Assembly: GCF_042655385.1 (NCBI RefSeq)
Contig: NZ_JBHSMA010000003.1
Span: forward strand, 496,001-560,000
DNA length: 64,000 nucleotides
Source of the DNA: Larkinella bovis
GTDB lineage: Bacteria; Bacteroidota; Bacteroidia; Cytophagales; Spirosomataceae
Reading direction: 5' to 3'
This document shows, in pieces, positions 35,750-44,186 of the stretch. The stretch's first letter is position 1. Every line of letters starts with the position of its first letter. The notes beneath the pieces are model-generated. The model worked only from the letters and a program-made list of their open reading frames with translations. It was not told the DNA's origin and made no database searches. The position numbers and the translations under genes were made by a program.

Positions 35750-38700
35750 TCAATTGTTGCCCGGACCACCCGGTCCCGGACGCCCTCCGCCGGGCATACG
35801 CCCCGGGCCACCATCCCGCCAGTTCGGGCGGTCGGGCTGATCGGTTGGGCCGTTGTTATTCCGCGCGGGTGCGGCTTTGAACTGACGGAGGTTATACGTA
35901 AAGGTGAGCATGAAATACCGTTGCAGGACCTGCGCCCGGCTGTTTTCCACGTACGTATCGCTTTGTGAGACGTTCAGGCTGTTGTTCTGTTTCAGCAAAT
36001 CGAAGACCGATACTTTCAGTTCGCCCCGCTGATCTTTCAGGAATTTCTTACCCACGGCGGCATTCCAGAGCGTATACTGCTGGTTGACGCTGCCGTTGAA
36101 ACCGGTGTATTTCTGGTTTGAAATGTCGGATTGCAACACCAGACCGGGTCCAAAGATCCAGTTGACCCGCCCGCTCAGGACCTGAAAGTAATATTTGTTG
36201 TTGTTCTGGGGCTGTAGCGAATACTTCACATCGTTGAAATTCCCCGAATACGAGAACGAAAAGTCGAGTTTCTGGCTGATGTTACTGCTCAGGTTCACAC
36301 CCTGCGACCAAGTCATCGAGTTGGCGTTGTTGATCTGGTTGTTGATCAGGCTGGGCGAGGTGCCGTAACTGTTCCCGGCGTTGATGCTGATGTTACTCTT
36401 GATGAATTTCAGCGGTGTGCTGTAGGTAACAAACGTACGGAGGTTCCACAAACCGCTCAGGTTGACCGGCCGCGACAGTTGAACGCCCTGTCCGAGCGTC
36501 GTTCCGTCGGGCAGCGTAGCCGACCCGTTGCTGATCAGCGTCGAATTACCGATGTAATTGTTGGTGGAACTGACGTTTACAAACACGAACAAACTGCGTC
36601 CTTTCACCGGTTTGGTCAGTTGGTAGCGGGCCGAGATGTTGTGACCGTACGACTGCTTCAGGTTCGGATTCCCCATCGTCAGGAACAGCGGATTGGAGTT
36701 GTCAAGCACGTTCTGCAACTGCGTCACGCCCGGTGCCTGGGTGTTGGTGCGGTAAAACAACCGGATGCGGCTGTCGGTCGAGAGCCGGAAATCCAGCATG
36801 GCCGACGGTAACAAATTGTTAAAATGCGCCCGAACGTCGTTGTTCAACGGAAATAGCTGATCACTGATCAAATCCGCCCGCTGGAAGTTCATATTCACGT
36901 TCAGCCCCATTTTCGGCGAACGGTAATTGTAGCCCACCCCCGCCTGGTTGGTCAGGTAATCGTTCTGGAAGGTGTTCGACAACAGCGAATCCAACTGGTC
37001 GTAGCGCTGCGTGGCCGGGTTATACCGATTCGTCCGTTTGTTGGCGTCGCTGTAGCGGTACGTTGTTGTATAATTAAGTTGCAGTTGACTCAATTTGCTC
37101 AGCGGTTCCGTATAGGCTGCATTCAGCGAGTATTGATAACTCGGGGTGTTGTTGGTCGTCAACTGGTCGATGCGCTGATCCGGCGTGGTTCCCGTAAAAT
37201 ATTCGTTCAGGGACAACTGCGAGTTCTCCCGATTCTGCGTACTGATCTGGGTGCCGAAGTTCAGCGATAGCGACCGCCCGCGTTTGGCAAACCGGTGCCG
37301 GAACAAAATGTTGTTGCTGAAGTTGAACGCCCGTGTCTGGTTCCGATAGTCGGTATTGCTCCGGTTCAGCAGCAGGCTGTCGGGCGGCAAAATCGGGTTG
37401 AAATTGTTTCCCAGCGTCGGATTGTCGGACGTGCTGTCGGCTGCCAGGAAGGTAATGCCCTGCACCCGGCTCGACGAACTGTTATTCTGCCAGCGCAACC
37501 GGGGCGTAATCAACAGCGAATTGTTGGAGTTGATCGTGTATTCGAGCCGGAAATCCAGCCGGTGGTTGTAGTTTTCGGTGCGGCTGATGCTGTTTTCGAA
37601 ATAGTTCTGACTGGCATTCTCGGTGAGGGTATACCGCCGGAAAACCGTCTGGGCGTTGTTGTTATTGCTATTGTTGAAAAAGTAACTTCCCCGAAACGTA
37701 ACGTGCTTGCCCCAGTCGTCGGAGAAATTAAGACCAATGGAATTGGTTTTGTTGATCCCGCTCTGCTGCCCCACCAGGAAGTTGTCGGCACCACCGCCCC
37801 CTCCGCCAAAGTTGCCACCGCCACCCCCGCGGCCACCTCCTCCGCCACGGCCACCCCCTCCGCGGCCACCCCCCCCTCCGCCGAAGCCTCCACCACCGCC
37901 ACCGCTACTGGCGACGCCGGTCAGGTCCTGCGACGAAAAGTTTTGCTGGTTGATGTTGTTGCTCAGTCCGACAATCGACAACCGCCGGGCGCCGTTGAAA
38001 AGGTTGACGTTGCCCCCCGCTGAATAGGTGTCGTTGGTGCCGTAACCGGCGTAAACGCGGCCAAAAACACCATTCTGGCGATCGCCCCGCGTCACGATGT
38101 TAATGGTTTTGGAGGTTTGACCATCGTTGAAACCGGTAAATTGCGACTGGTCGCTCATGCGGTCGAAGATTTCGATTTTATCGACCACTTCGGCGGGCAG
38201 GTTGCGGAGCGCAATGCTCGGGTCGTCGCCGAAAAAGATTTTTCCGTCCACCAGTACCTGCTGAACGTCCTCGCCCTGGGCTTTCACGGTGCCGTTTTCC
38301 ACGGTAATACCGGGCATTTTCTTGATCAGATCCTCCGTCGTCGCGTCGCGCGTCACTTTAAAGGCCTCGGCGTTCAACTGGAGCGTGTCGCCTTTTTGCT
38401 GGGCGGGCGGTATTTGTCCTTTGATGACCACCTCCTTCAGCATTTTGGAATCTTCGAGCAGGGTGATTGCGCCCAGATTCTGAACGGGCTGGGTAATCGT
38501 AATGACTTTATTGTAATCCTGGAATCCCAGGTAGGTCGCCTGGATTCGGTAGGGCTGCGGATTCAGGTTCATGAACGTAAACGAACCCGTTGTGTCCGTG
38601 ATCATATATTGCCGCTGCGTCGTATCCTGCTGCGACGTCAGAATGACGGGAACGCCGACCAGGGCACTTTGGTTGGAATCGACAAATTTTCCGGTGAGTT

Positions 38701-38827
38701 GGTTGGTCTGGGCCAGGAGCGATGTTGCCGAACTCAGCAGTAGGGTAAACAACAAAGACATACGTAACGGAAACCGTCGCGAATGTCCGGGAAACAACTG
38801 GAAAGAAAGTAGCGAAGAGGCATTCAT
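35750..38827 (-). CDS. outer-membrane beta-barrel protein (TonB-receptor-like, OMP_b-brl_3) with Gly-rich loop
   Basis: A 1025-residue protein; an internal ATG at 38761 would give a shorter N-terminus starting right at the signal peptide (MSLLFTLLLSSATSLLAQ) and may be the true start. Then follow a carboxypeptidase-regulatory domain (about 42-130), a plug-like domain (about 150-290, MPGITVENGTVKAQGEDVQQVLVDGKIFFGDDP) and a large barrel. Residues about 306-347 are a Gly/Arg low-complexity stretch, and the C-terminus is also Gly/Pro/Arg/Asn-rich, beyond the last barrel strand (LTFTYNLRQF). No SusD partner is adjacent. It is the last gene of an ECF-sigma operon starting at 40811. Confidence 0.9.
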   Translation of the reverse strand: MNASSLLSFQLFPGHSRRFPLRMSLLFTLLLSSATSLLAQTNQLTGKFVDSNQSALVGVPVILTSQQDTTQRQYMITDTTGSFTFMNLNPQPYRIQATYLGFQDYNKVITITQPVQNLGAITLLEDSKMLKEVVIKGQIPPAQQKGDTLQLNAEAFKVTRDATTEDLIKKMPGITVENGTVKAQGEDVQQVLVDGKIFFGDDPSIALRNLPAEVVDKIEIFDRMSDQSQFTGFNDGQTSKTINIVTRGDRQNGVFGRVYAGYGTNDTYSAGGNVNLFNGARRLSIVGLSNNINQQNFSSQDLTGVASSGGGGGGFGGGGGGRGGGGRGGGGGRGGGGGNFGGGGGGADNFLVGQQSGINKTNSIGLNFSDDWGKHVTFRGSYFFNNSNNNNAQTVFRRYTLTENASQNYFENSISRTENYNHRLDFRLEYTINSNNSLLITPRLRWQNNSSSSRVQGITFLAADSTSDNPTLGNNFNPILPPDSLLLNRSNTDYRNQTRAFNFSNNILFRHRFAKRGRSLSLNFGTQISTQNRENSQLSLNEYFTGTTPDQRIDQLTTNNTPSYQYSLNAAYTEPLSKLSQLQLNYTTTYRYSDANKRTNRYNPATQRYDQLDSLLSNTFQNDYLTNQAGVGYNYRSPKMGLNVNMNFQRADLISDQLFPLNNDVRAHFNNLLPSAMLDFRLSTDSRIRLFYRTNTQAPGVTQLQNVLDNSNPLFLTMGNPNLKQSYGHNISARYQLTKPVKGRSLFVFVNVSSTNNYIGNSTLISNGSATLPDGTTLGQGVQLSRPVNLSGLWNLRTFVTYSTPLKFIKSNISINAGNSYGTSPSLINNQINNANSMTWSQGVNLSSNISQKLDFSFSYSGNFNDVKYSLQPQNNNKYYFQVLSGRVNWIFGPGLVLQSDISNQKYTGFNGSVNQQYTLWNAAVGKKFLKDQRGELKVSVFDLLKQNNSLNVSQSDTYVENSRAQVLQRYFMLTFTYNLRQFKAAPARNNNGPTDQPDRPNWRDGGPGRMPGGGRPGPGGPGNN

Positions 38828-38857
38828 TAGTCTGATTGAAAAGGCGGATGACTGGCA

Positions 38858-38895
38858 TTTCGGTCAGCCCGAGATGATTTCCGGGCTGACCGAAA
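38858..38895. repeat. intergenic hairpin inside the sigma/outer-membrane operon
   Basis: TTTCGGTCAGCCCG (38858-38871) pairs perfectly with CGGGCTGACCGAAA (38882-38895), 14 bases with a 10-base loop. No T run follows on the minus strand, so it is more likely an mRNA processing or stability element, or an attenuator, than a full terminator. Confidence 0.6.
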
Positions 38896-38962
38896 CGCGG
38901 ACAGCTAAAAATGATGAAGCGTAATCCCGACACGAGATTAGTACTTATACCATTTGTCGGGC

Positions 38963-39289
38963 TTATTTGTTTTGCGGACGGCGGCCCCGCATGGCACGTT
39001 CTTCCTTGAAAGTCCCTTTGGCATCGAAAACAACAATTTTCCGGGTTGTATCGGCCGCAACGACCAGGGTGTAGTTATCTTCCTTGTCTTTCATAATCCG
39101 CCGGACCGTCATGTTGGGGTATTTATCCTTCACGTAAGCCATCACCGGCGCGGGCAGCGCACTTTCTTCCACCTGCGTCATGCCTTCCATCATCCGCCCC
39201 CGGCCCCCACCGCCCGGACCATTCTGGGCGTTGCTTTCAAAAACCGTCAAACCTGCCAGCAGCAGGGCAATGCACATTACTTTTTTCAT
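38963..39289 (-). CDS. small exported PepSY-like protein
   Basis: A 108-residue protein with a Sec signal (1-21, ending SNAQ) followed by a short Gly/Arg-rich stretch (GPGGGGRGRMMEGM) and one PepSY-like unit (about 45-98: LPAPVMAYVKDKYPNMTVRRIMKDKEDNYTLVVA). PepSY-like domains are small periplasmic inhibitors or metal-linked modules. The Gly/Arg-rich stretch echoes that of the outer-membrane protein encoded next, which suggests that the two meet in the periplasm (inferred). Confidence 0.75.
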   Translation of the reverse strand: MKKVMCIALLLAGLTVFESNAQNGPGGGGRGRMMEGMTQVEESALPAPVMAYVKDKYPNMTVRRIMKDKEDNYTLVVAADTTRKIVVFDAKGTFKEERAMRGRRPQNK

Positions 39290-39366
39290 GTGGTTGATTT
39301 ATTTAGTTGTTATGGCTTAGGTGTCAATTCGCCGGAAACCCTGCGGAGGGTAGCGAAAAAAAATGA

Positions 39367-39885
39367 TTATTTTTCCGAATGGTTCCGCCGGGCGGAATCC
39401 GGGCGGTGTTTTCCCTGCCAGCCGGAGCCACCAAAGGAGCTAAAACCGGGTCGTTCGGCCAGCACCTGCTTCAGTTTCTGCCGTTGCTCGGGCGTACACA
39501 GGGCGCTGACCTGCTGAAAATGCCGCAGGTTGATCACATCCAGCCGGGCGTTTTTTTCTTCCAGCTGACGCGCCTGCTGCATCAATTGCGCATCGGTTTT
39601 TGTCGAATCGCCGACCAGTTCAAAAAACCGCCTGCGTTCCTGCCGCAGCGAATCCAGTAGGGGCCGGATCGTCTGAAAATGTTTCAGCCGCATGGCCCGG
39701 TACTGCGTCCGCTGTTCTTCCGAAAGACCAAGCGTTTTCGACAGGTACGACCGTCCGTCGGGGCGCCCGTCGCGGTGATTCCGTGGCCCCAGCCACATCC
39801 AGGCCATTAATCCGGCGTTCAACAACACGAGCGCAACGATGATGCCCACCAGCAGCCGGTAGCGTTTTCGATCATTCATCGACAA
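39367..39885 (-). CDS. Spy/CpxP-like periplasmic heavy-metal-sensor-type protein, membrane anchored
   Basis: A 172-residue protein with one N-terminal membrane helix (about 11-32) and a helical periplasmic part. The pattern LGLSEEQRTQYRAMRLKHFQTIRPLLDSLRQERRRFFELVG and VSALCTPEQRQKLKQVLAER matches the Spy/CpxP/ZraP group (LTxxQ-type motifs as LSEEQ and CTPEQ). Such proteins are periplasmic chaperones or sensors of metals and misfolded proteins. Its start overlaps the end of the upstream gene by 14 bases, showing translational coupling. Confidence 0.8.
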   Translation of the reverse strand: MSMNDRKRYRLLVGIIVALVLLNAGLMAWMWLGPRNHRDGRPDGRSYLSKTLGLSEEQRTQYRAMRLKHFQTIRPLLDSLRQERRRFFELVGDSTKTDAQLMQQARQLEEKNARLDVINLRHFQQVSALCTPEQRQKLKQVLAERPGFSSFGGSGWQGKHRPDSARRNHSEK

Positions 39886-40201
39886 AGGTGGTTTGGGGGT
39901 TCAATTGATAATCCTGCACGAACGATTCGTACGTGCCGGGATCGGGTTCCGGATTTGCCGGCGCGTGTTGCCAGACTGCCACGGCAATATTCAGGGCGAT
40001 CAGGACGCCAAGCGTCCCGAGGGCATACGCCGGTTTTTGCAGCCACCACGGCAAGACAGCCGCAGCGTCCGACGGTTCGAGCCGGTTTTTCAGCCGGGCT
40101 TCCAGCCTTGTATAAAAAAAAGGACGGGGCTGGGCGGGCTTCAATTGGCCCAATTGCCGAAACCGGTCTTCCCATTCGTGCTCTTCTTCGTTTCTGTTCA
40201 T
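39872..40201 (-). CDS. short single-span membrane protein, probable anti-sigma partner
   Basis: A 109-residue protein with a charged cytoplasmic N-terminal part (EEEHEWEDRFRQLGQLKPAQP, then FFYTRLEARLKNRL) and a membrane helix near residues 56-77, followed by a short periplasmic tail. I do not recognise a named family. Position right after the ECF sigma gene (gap 4 bases) and topology fit an anti-sigma factor; the P-R-P-F-F-Y-T-R-L-E-A-R-L pattern recurs in such proteins in Bacteroidota from general experience. Function is inferred from context. Confidence 0.7.
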   Translation of the reverse strand: MNRNEEEHEWEDRFRQLGQLKPAQPRPFFYTRLEARLKNRLEPSDAAAVLPWWLQKPAYALGTLGVLIALNIAVAVWQHAPANPEPDPGTYESFVQDYQLNPQTTFVDE

Positions 40202-40205
40202 GGTG

Positions 40206-40811
40206 TCACGGGTTCTTTCTCTCGTTATAAAACGGGGTCAACTGTTTGCGTAAATGCTGTTTGGCGCGGTGCAGCAGCGATTCGACCGCCGACACACTCA
40301 TCTGCATGACCTCCGCAATCTCGCGGTGGCTTTGTTCTTCCATATAGTGTAACACAAAGGCTACTTTCTGCGTATCGGCTAGTTTTTCGATGGCTTTGAA
40401 CAACAGGCTCATGGTTTCCCGTTGTTCGAGCGATACCCCCGGATGGTGAAAATCCGGCGGGTCGTGCAGGACCTCGTTGTTCACTCCGAACAAGCTGGTA
40501 ATCCGTGAAAACCGCTTCTGGGCCTTGCGTTTCCGCAGGTGCGCCAGCGCCTTCGAGGTTGTGATCCGGTAGAGCCAGGTTGTCAGTTTGGCTTCTTCCC
40601 GAAACTGCCGGATGGTTTGGTAGACTTCCACAAACACGTCCTGCGCAAGGTCTTCGGCCTCTTCGGGCTGTTGCACAATGGCCAAAGCCGTGTTGTAGAC
40701 CTTGTTCTGATACGTCTCGACAAGCGTCCGGAAGGCCGACTCACGGCCCGCTTTAAGCTCAGCGATCAGTTCGGATTCCTGCAAACGGACGATATCGTTA
40801 AAGGTGAACAC
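40206..40811 (-). CDS. ECF sigma-70 factor heading the envelope operon
   Basis: A 201-residue sigma factor. Region 2 lies at about 22-90 (FRTLVETYQNKVYNTALAIVQQPEEAEDLAQDVFVEVYQTI, KLTTWLYRITTSKALAHLRKRK), region 4 at about 130-190 (IEKLADTQKVAFVLHYMEEQSHREIAEVMQMSVSAVESLLHRAKQHLRKQL). It starts a five-gene unit: sigma, membrane protein, Spy-like protein, PepSY-like protein, outer-membrane barrel. The presence of a Spy-like sensor suggests response to envelope stress or metals. Confidence 0.93.
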   Translation of the reverse strand: MFTFNDIVRLQESELIAELKAGRESAFRTLVETYQNKVYNTALAIVQQPEEAEDLAQDVFVEVYQTIRQFREEAKLTTWLYRITTSKALAHLRKRKAQKRFSRITSLFGVNNEVLHDPPDFHHPGVSLEQRETMSLLFKAIEKLADTQKVAFVLHYMEEQSHREIAEVMQMSVSAVESLLHRAKQHLRKQLTPFYNERKNP

Positions 40812-41055
40812 ATGGGATTAGGTGCGAAAGATTGAAAAAACCTGCGGTATCGTTTCGTTTTTTTTCAACGAAGCCCCTCGCGATCCGTGGCTTGTCGGAA
40901 AATTCTCCGGTTTACCGGCCAAAACCGGCGGTTGGGCGCTGCGCTGGCGGGGCAGGATGGATGAAATAGATTATTCGTATACATTCGGTAGTTTATTCTT
41001 TTTCTGGACGTTACGGCTAAACGCCCGGTCCGACAACAGATCGGGGCTAATTCGT

Positions 41056-42279
41056 ATGAGAAACTCTATTTTTAAATCCTCTTTTTTGTGGAAAACCGCG
41101 CACCGACTCGCCCACTCGCTGGGGTACGGACTGGTTTTCCTGGCGATGACCGCGCTGCTATCGGCCACCGATCACCCGGTTCCGGCCCGGAAAACCGGTC
41201 AGCCCGGCGGCTGGAAGGTGGAGAATGCTTTTCCGAATGTATCGTTCAACCGACCGGTGGAGTTTACGGTTCCGAACGACGGCAGCAACCGGGTTTTTGT
41301 GCTGGAACAGGAGGGCAAGATTCGCGTCTTTGCCAATCATTCCGCGACAAGAACCGCCCCGGTTTTTCTGGATCTGACCAGAAAGGTGTCGTCCGAGGGG
41401 GAGATGGGGCTGCTGGGGCTGGCCTTTCACCCGGACTTTAAACAGAATGGCTATTTCTACGTGTACTACACCAAGCGCAATCCGCTGGAATCGGTCATTG
41501 CCCGTTATCAGGCCACGACGCCCGGCCTGACGACCGTGAATCCGGCCACGGAAACCGTGCTGCTTCGTTTCGATCAACCCTACGACAACCACAACGGCGG
41601 CAAAATTGCCTTCGGTCCCGATGGCTTCCTGTACATCGGGACCGGCGACGGGGGCGCCTGGGGGGATCAGCACAATAACGCCCAGAACCGGGCTTCCTGG
41701 CTGGGCAAAATTCTTCGGATCGACATCGACAAAACCGACAAAGGAATGTACGGCATTCCGGGCGATAACCCGTTTGCGGGAAACCGGGAGGGTTACCGGG
41801 AAGAACTGTACGCCTACGGTCTCCGGAACCCCTGGCGGTTTAGCTTCGACCGGAAAACCGGCCAGCTCTGGGTGGGTGATGTGGGCCAGAACGAGTTCGA
41901 AGAAATCGACCTCATCACCAAAGGCGGCAATTACGGCTGGCGATTGAAAGAAGCCGTCCGGTGTTACAACCCCCGCAACGACTGCGATTCGGGCAACCTG
42001 ATCGAACCCGTTCATCACTATCCGCGCACCGAAGGCACCTCCATCACCGGGGGGGTGGTGTATCGCGGTTCGCGGCTTCCGGCTTTGCAGGGAAAATACC
42101 TGTACGCTGATTTCACGACGGGCAACGTCTGGGCGCTGACCGCCGAAAACGGCCGGAAAACCGACAACCAACGGCTCATGGCCGGGGCCGGTCCCATTTC
42201 GGCGTTCGGGGAGGATGCCGCCGGTGAAGTCTACCTGCTCGATCACCAGGGAACCATCAAACGATTGGTGGCCCCTTGA
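41056..42279 (+). CDS. exported PQQ-dependent aldose sugar dehydrogenase-like protein
   Basis: A 407-residue six-bladed beta-propeller of the GSDH family (PF07995). The ATG at 41056 is chosen; a longer reading upstream enters the divergent promoter region and lacks family similarity. A signal or anchor segment lies at about 21-36. Conserved blocks: GLLGLAFHPDF (118-128), YDNHNGGKIAFGPDGFLYIGTGDGG with catalytic-type His179, GLRNPWRFSFD and GNYGWRLKEA. The family oxidises aldoses in the periplasm, passing electrons from PQQ to acceptors such as cytochromes; a dihaem cytochrome c is encoded at 45116-45994. The PQQ dependence is family knowledge, and no pqq biosynthesis gene is in the window. 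Confidence 0.9.
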   Translation: MRNSIFKSSFLWKTAHRLAHSLGYGLVFLAMTALLSATDHPVPARKTGQPGGWKVENAFPNVSFNRPVEFTVPNDGSNRVFVLEQEGKIRVFANHSATRTAPVFLDLTRKVSSEGEMGLLGLAFHPDFKQNGYFYVYYTKRNPLESVIARYQATTPGLTTVNPATETVLLRFDQPYDNHNGGKIAFGPDGFLYIGTGDGGAWGDQHNNAQNRASWLGKILRIDIDKTDKGMYGIPGDNPFAGNREGYREELYAYGLRNPWRFSFDRKTGQLWVGDVGQNEFEEIDLITKGGNYGWRLKEAVRCYNPRNDCDSGNLIEPVHHYPRTEGTSITGGVVYRGSRLPALQGKYLYADFTTGNVWALTAENGRKTDNQRLMAGAGPISAFGEDAAGEVYLLDHQGTIKRLVAP

Positions 42280-42321
42280 AAACCGCCTTTCCCCGAAACG
42301 CTGTCCTGGTCCGTTTCGCTG

Positions 42322-43047
42322 TCATGCTCCTTCCCCGGCGGCTTCCCGATCGACCCAGACGTAGGCATTCGGATGGATTTGCAGGATGCTGGCGGGAAAT
42401 TCTTCCGTCACCGGTCCTTCGAGGGCGGTTTTGATGACGGGTGCTTTTTTGGAACCGCTGGCGATCAGGATGGCTTCGCGGGCGTCCAGAAACTGCTGCA
42501 AACCGGTCGTCACCCCCAGCGTCAGCGAGGTGGGAGTAGAGAAGTACTTTTGCCCGACGGTGATGGTCGTTTCGGCCAGTTCCGACACGTGGGCTTTCAG
42601 ATTGAAGGGCGTTCCCGGTTCGTTCAGGGCAATGTGACCGTTTAAGCCGACACCCACCAGAATCAGGTCAAAACCGCCCCGCCCGTCTACAAACCGATTC
42701 ATTTGTTCGCATTCCGCATCCAGATCGGCAGCTTTGGCATCGAACAGCCGGTATTGATCAGGCCGCAGGTTGAGCGGGCCGAACAGTTCGCGCTGGAGGT
42801 AATTCGCACAACTGCCTTCGCTTTCGGGGCCCAGACCGACCCACTCGTCCAGTCCGACAAACGTGCAGTGGTCCACACGCGTCTGGCCTTCTTTCACCAG
42901 TTGAACCAGGGCGCGGTAAGCTCCTACGGGGGTGTCGCCCGAAGCGGCACAAATCAGGGCGTCGGGTTTGCGGTTTAACAGATCGGCCAGGTGCTGGGCC
43001 GTATGGCGTGAGAGGGCATCGTAGTCGGAGAAAATCTGGAAAGTCAT
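42322..43047 (-). CDS. nagB: glucosamine-6-phosphate deaminase
   Basis: A 241-residue protein close to the Bacillus-type NagB length. Motifs: ASGDTPVGAYRAL (phosphate loop), VGLDEWVGL with the proton-shuttling Asp67, GVGLNGHIALNEPGTPF (ring-opening His in NGH), FPASILQIHP and the C-terminal VDREAAG. It converts glucosamine-6-phosphate to fructose-6-phosphate and ammonia, feeding amino sugars from chitin, peptidoglycan or glycans into glycolysis. The Asn in the GLNGH segment occurs in Gram-positive NagB as well, so it is not a defect. The truncated acyltransferase at the right edge (NagX-like) could belong to the same amino-sugar metabolism. Confidence 0.92.
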   Translation of the reverse strand: MTFQIFSDYDALSRHTAQHLADLLNRKPDALICAASGDTPVGAYRALVQLVKEGQTRVDHCTFVGLDEWVGLGPESEGSCANYLQRELFGPLNLRPDQYRLFDAKAADLDAECEQMNRFVDGRGGFDLILVGVGLNGHIALNEPGTPFNLKAHVSELAETTITVGQKYFSTPTSLTLGVTTGLQQFLDAREAILIASGSKKAPVIKTALEGPVTEEFPASILQIHPNAYVWVDREAAGEGA

Positions 43048-43154
43048 AGCCGGTTTTTCGTTTAGGCCCTACAAGATAGCGCAGCTTGCGAAAACCCGGC
43101 AACAGGCCCCCTGAATTTTCGGTTTTTGAGTCCGGAAACCGAACCGGTCGTTTG

Positions 43155-43928
43155 TTACTCACTATATTCAATCACCATGCAGTTGGAGCAATACCAGGGC
43201 GACTCCTTGCCATAAAAATCGAGCGTCACGGTCCCGTCGGCCGCAAATGTCCCGTTTTTGTTGCGAACCCGGACTTTGGTCCCGCTGGGTTCATGAACCG
43301 CCGAAATCCGGTAACGGCCGATCGGAACGTCGGCTAGTTTTCCGTAGGTAGCGCTGCGGGGTGGGCCGCTTTTCAGTTTCAGCGTTTTGCCCGTCGATCC
43401 GTCGATCAGCGGCCCGTCCGGCGTCAACGTGAACAGGATGTTTTCTACGTCGTACAACCCGCTGTTAATTTCTTTATCGAGGGTGATGGTACCGCCGTAA
43501 AAGAGCCCGTCATGATCGGGGTATTCGCCGGTTAAGGCCCATTGGAAATTACGCACTCCGCCGTCCTGCGTAAAGCCTTCCACGTTGTCCGGACGCAGAT
43601 CAAGCTGGTATTTCGTTCCGTGATAGCTGACCTGGAGCTGGGCCGTGGCCTGGTAGGTCGACGCGGCCGCCGGTAAGGCAATGGAATACGCACCGTTGGC
43701 ATCGCTTTGGGTGACCAGGTTGCTGTTATAAAGCCAGGTGTTGTCGGCGATGATCTCGGCCCCCTTCAGGGGCTTTCCCTGCGTATCGGTGACCTTGCCC
43801 ACCAGATACCCTTTTTTGGGTTGATCGGGCGAAGGTTCACTGCCATCTCCTTTGCAGCCGGCCAGCAGGGCCGCAACCAGCAGGCTTTTCGCCAGCGGCA
43901 GGGCATACTCGAATGATAAGTAGTTCAT
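43155..43928 (-). CDS. lipoprotein with carboxypeptidase-regulatory-like domain
   Basis: A 257-residue lipoprotein (lipobox LLAGC, Cys25). A short Ser/Pro/Gln linker is followed by a carboxypeptidase-regulatory-like beta sandwich (about 40-110: KKGYLVGKVTDTQGKPLKGAEIIADNTWLYNSN). The rest (about 115-257) has a jelly-roll character (DGLFYGGTITLDKEIN, GRYRISAVHEPSGTKVRVRN) and ends with a Cys pair (WYCSNCMVIEY). I do not recognise a family for the second part. It lies upstream of nagB on the same strand, with 107 bases between. Confidence 0.75.
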   Translation of the reverse strand: MNYLSFEYALPLAKSLLVAALLAGCKGDGSEPSPDQPKKGYLVGKVTDTQGKPLKGAEIIADNTWLYNSNLVTQSDANGAYSIALPAAASTYQATAQLQVSYHGTKYQLDLRPDNVEGFTQDGGVRNFQWALTGEYPDHDGLFYGGTITLDKEINSGLYDVENILFTLTPDGPLIDGSTGKTLKLKSGPPRSATYGKLADVPIGRYRISAVHEPSGTKVRVRNKNGTFAADGTVTLDFYGKESPWYCSNCMVIEYSE

Positions 43929-44186
43929 TGTATTTGTTGTGTATGGATTATTTCCTCCCGAACACCGGTGCGCCGGAATTCAAGCCCCAAAAGAAGCCAG
44001 CAAAAAGGGGAGAGGGGACGGATTCTATGCAAAGCGCCGGAAATTTTATCTGAACCGGTGCTGCGGTTTTCCGAAATCCGCGTTCGGCAGGGTGACCGGT
44101 AAGACAGGAAGCACGCGGGGGAATAGCGGTTTTACTTTTGCGGGTATTTTGGTAAATTTCGTAGAAGGAATTGAAAAAAACGCTGT

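Noticed and set aside
37707..38027. Proline-rich plus-strand frame with long Pro runs
   Set aside because: It is the reverse complement of the glycine codons in the Gly-rich loop of the outer-membrane barrel, not a gene.
40822..41055. N-terminal extension of the sugar dehydrogenase
   Set aside because: The extension lacks family similarity, contains no signal peptide and overlaps the divergent promoter region; the ATG at 41056 fits better.
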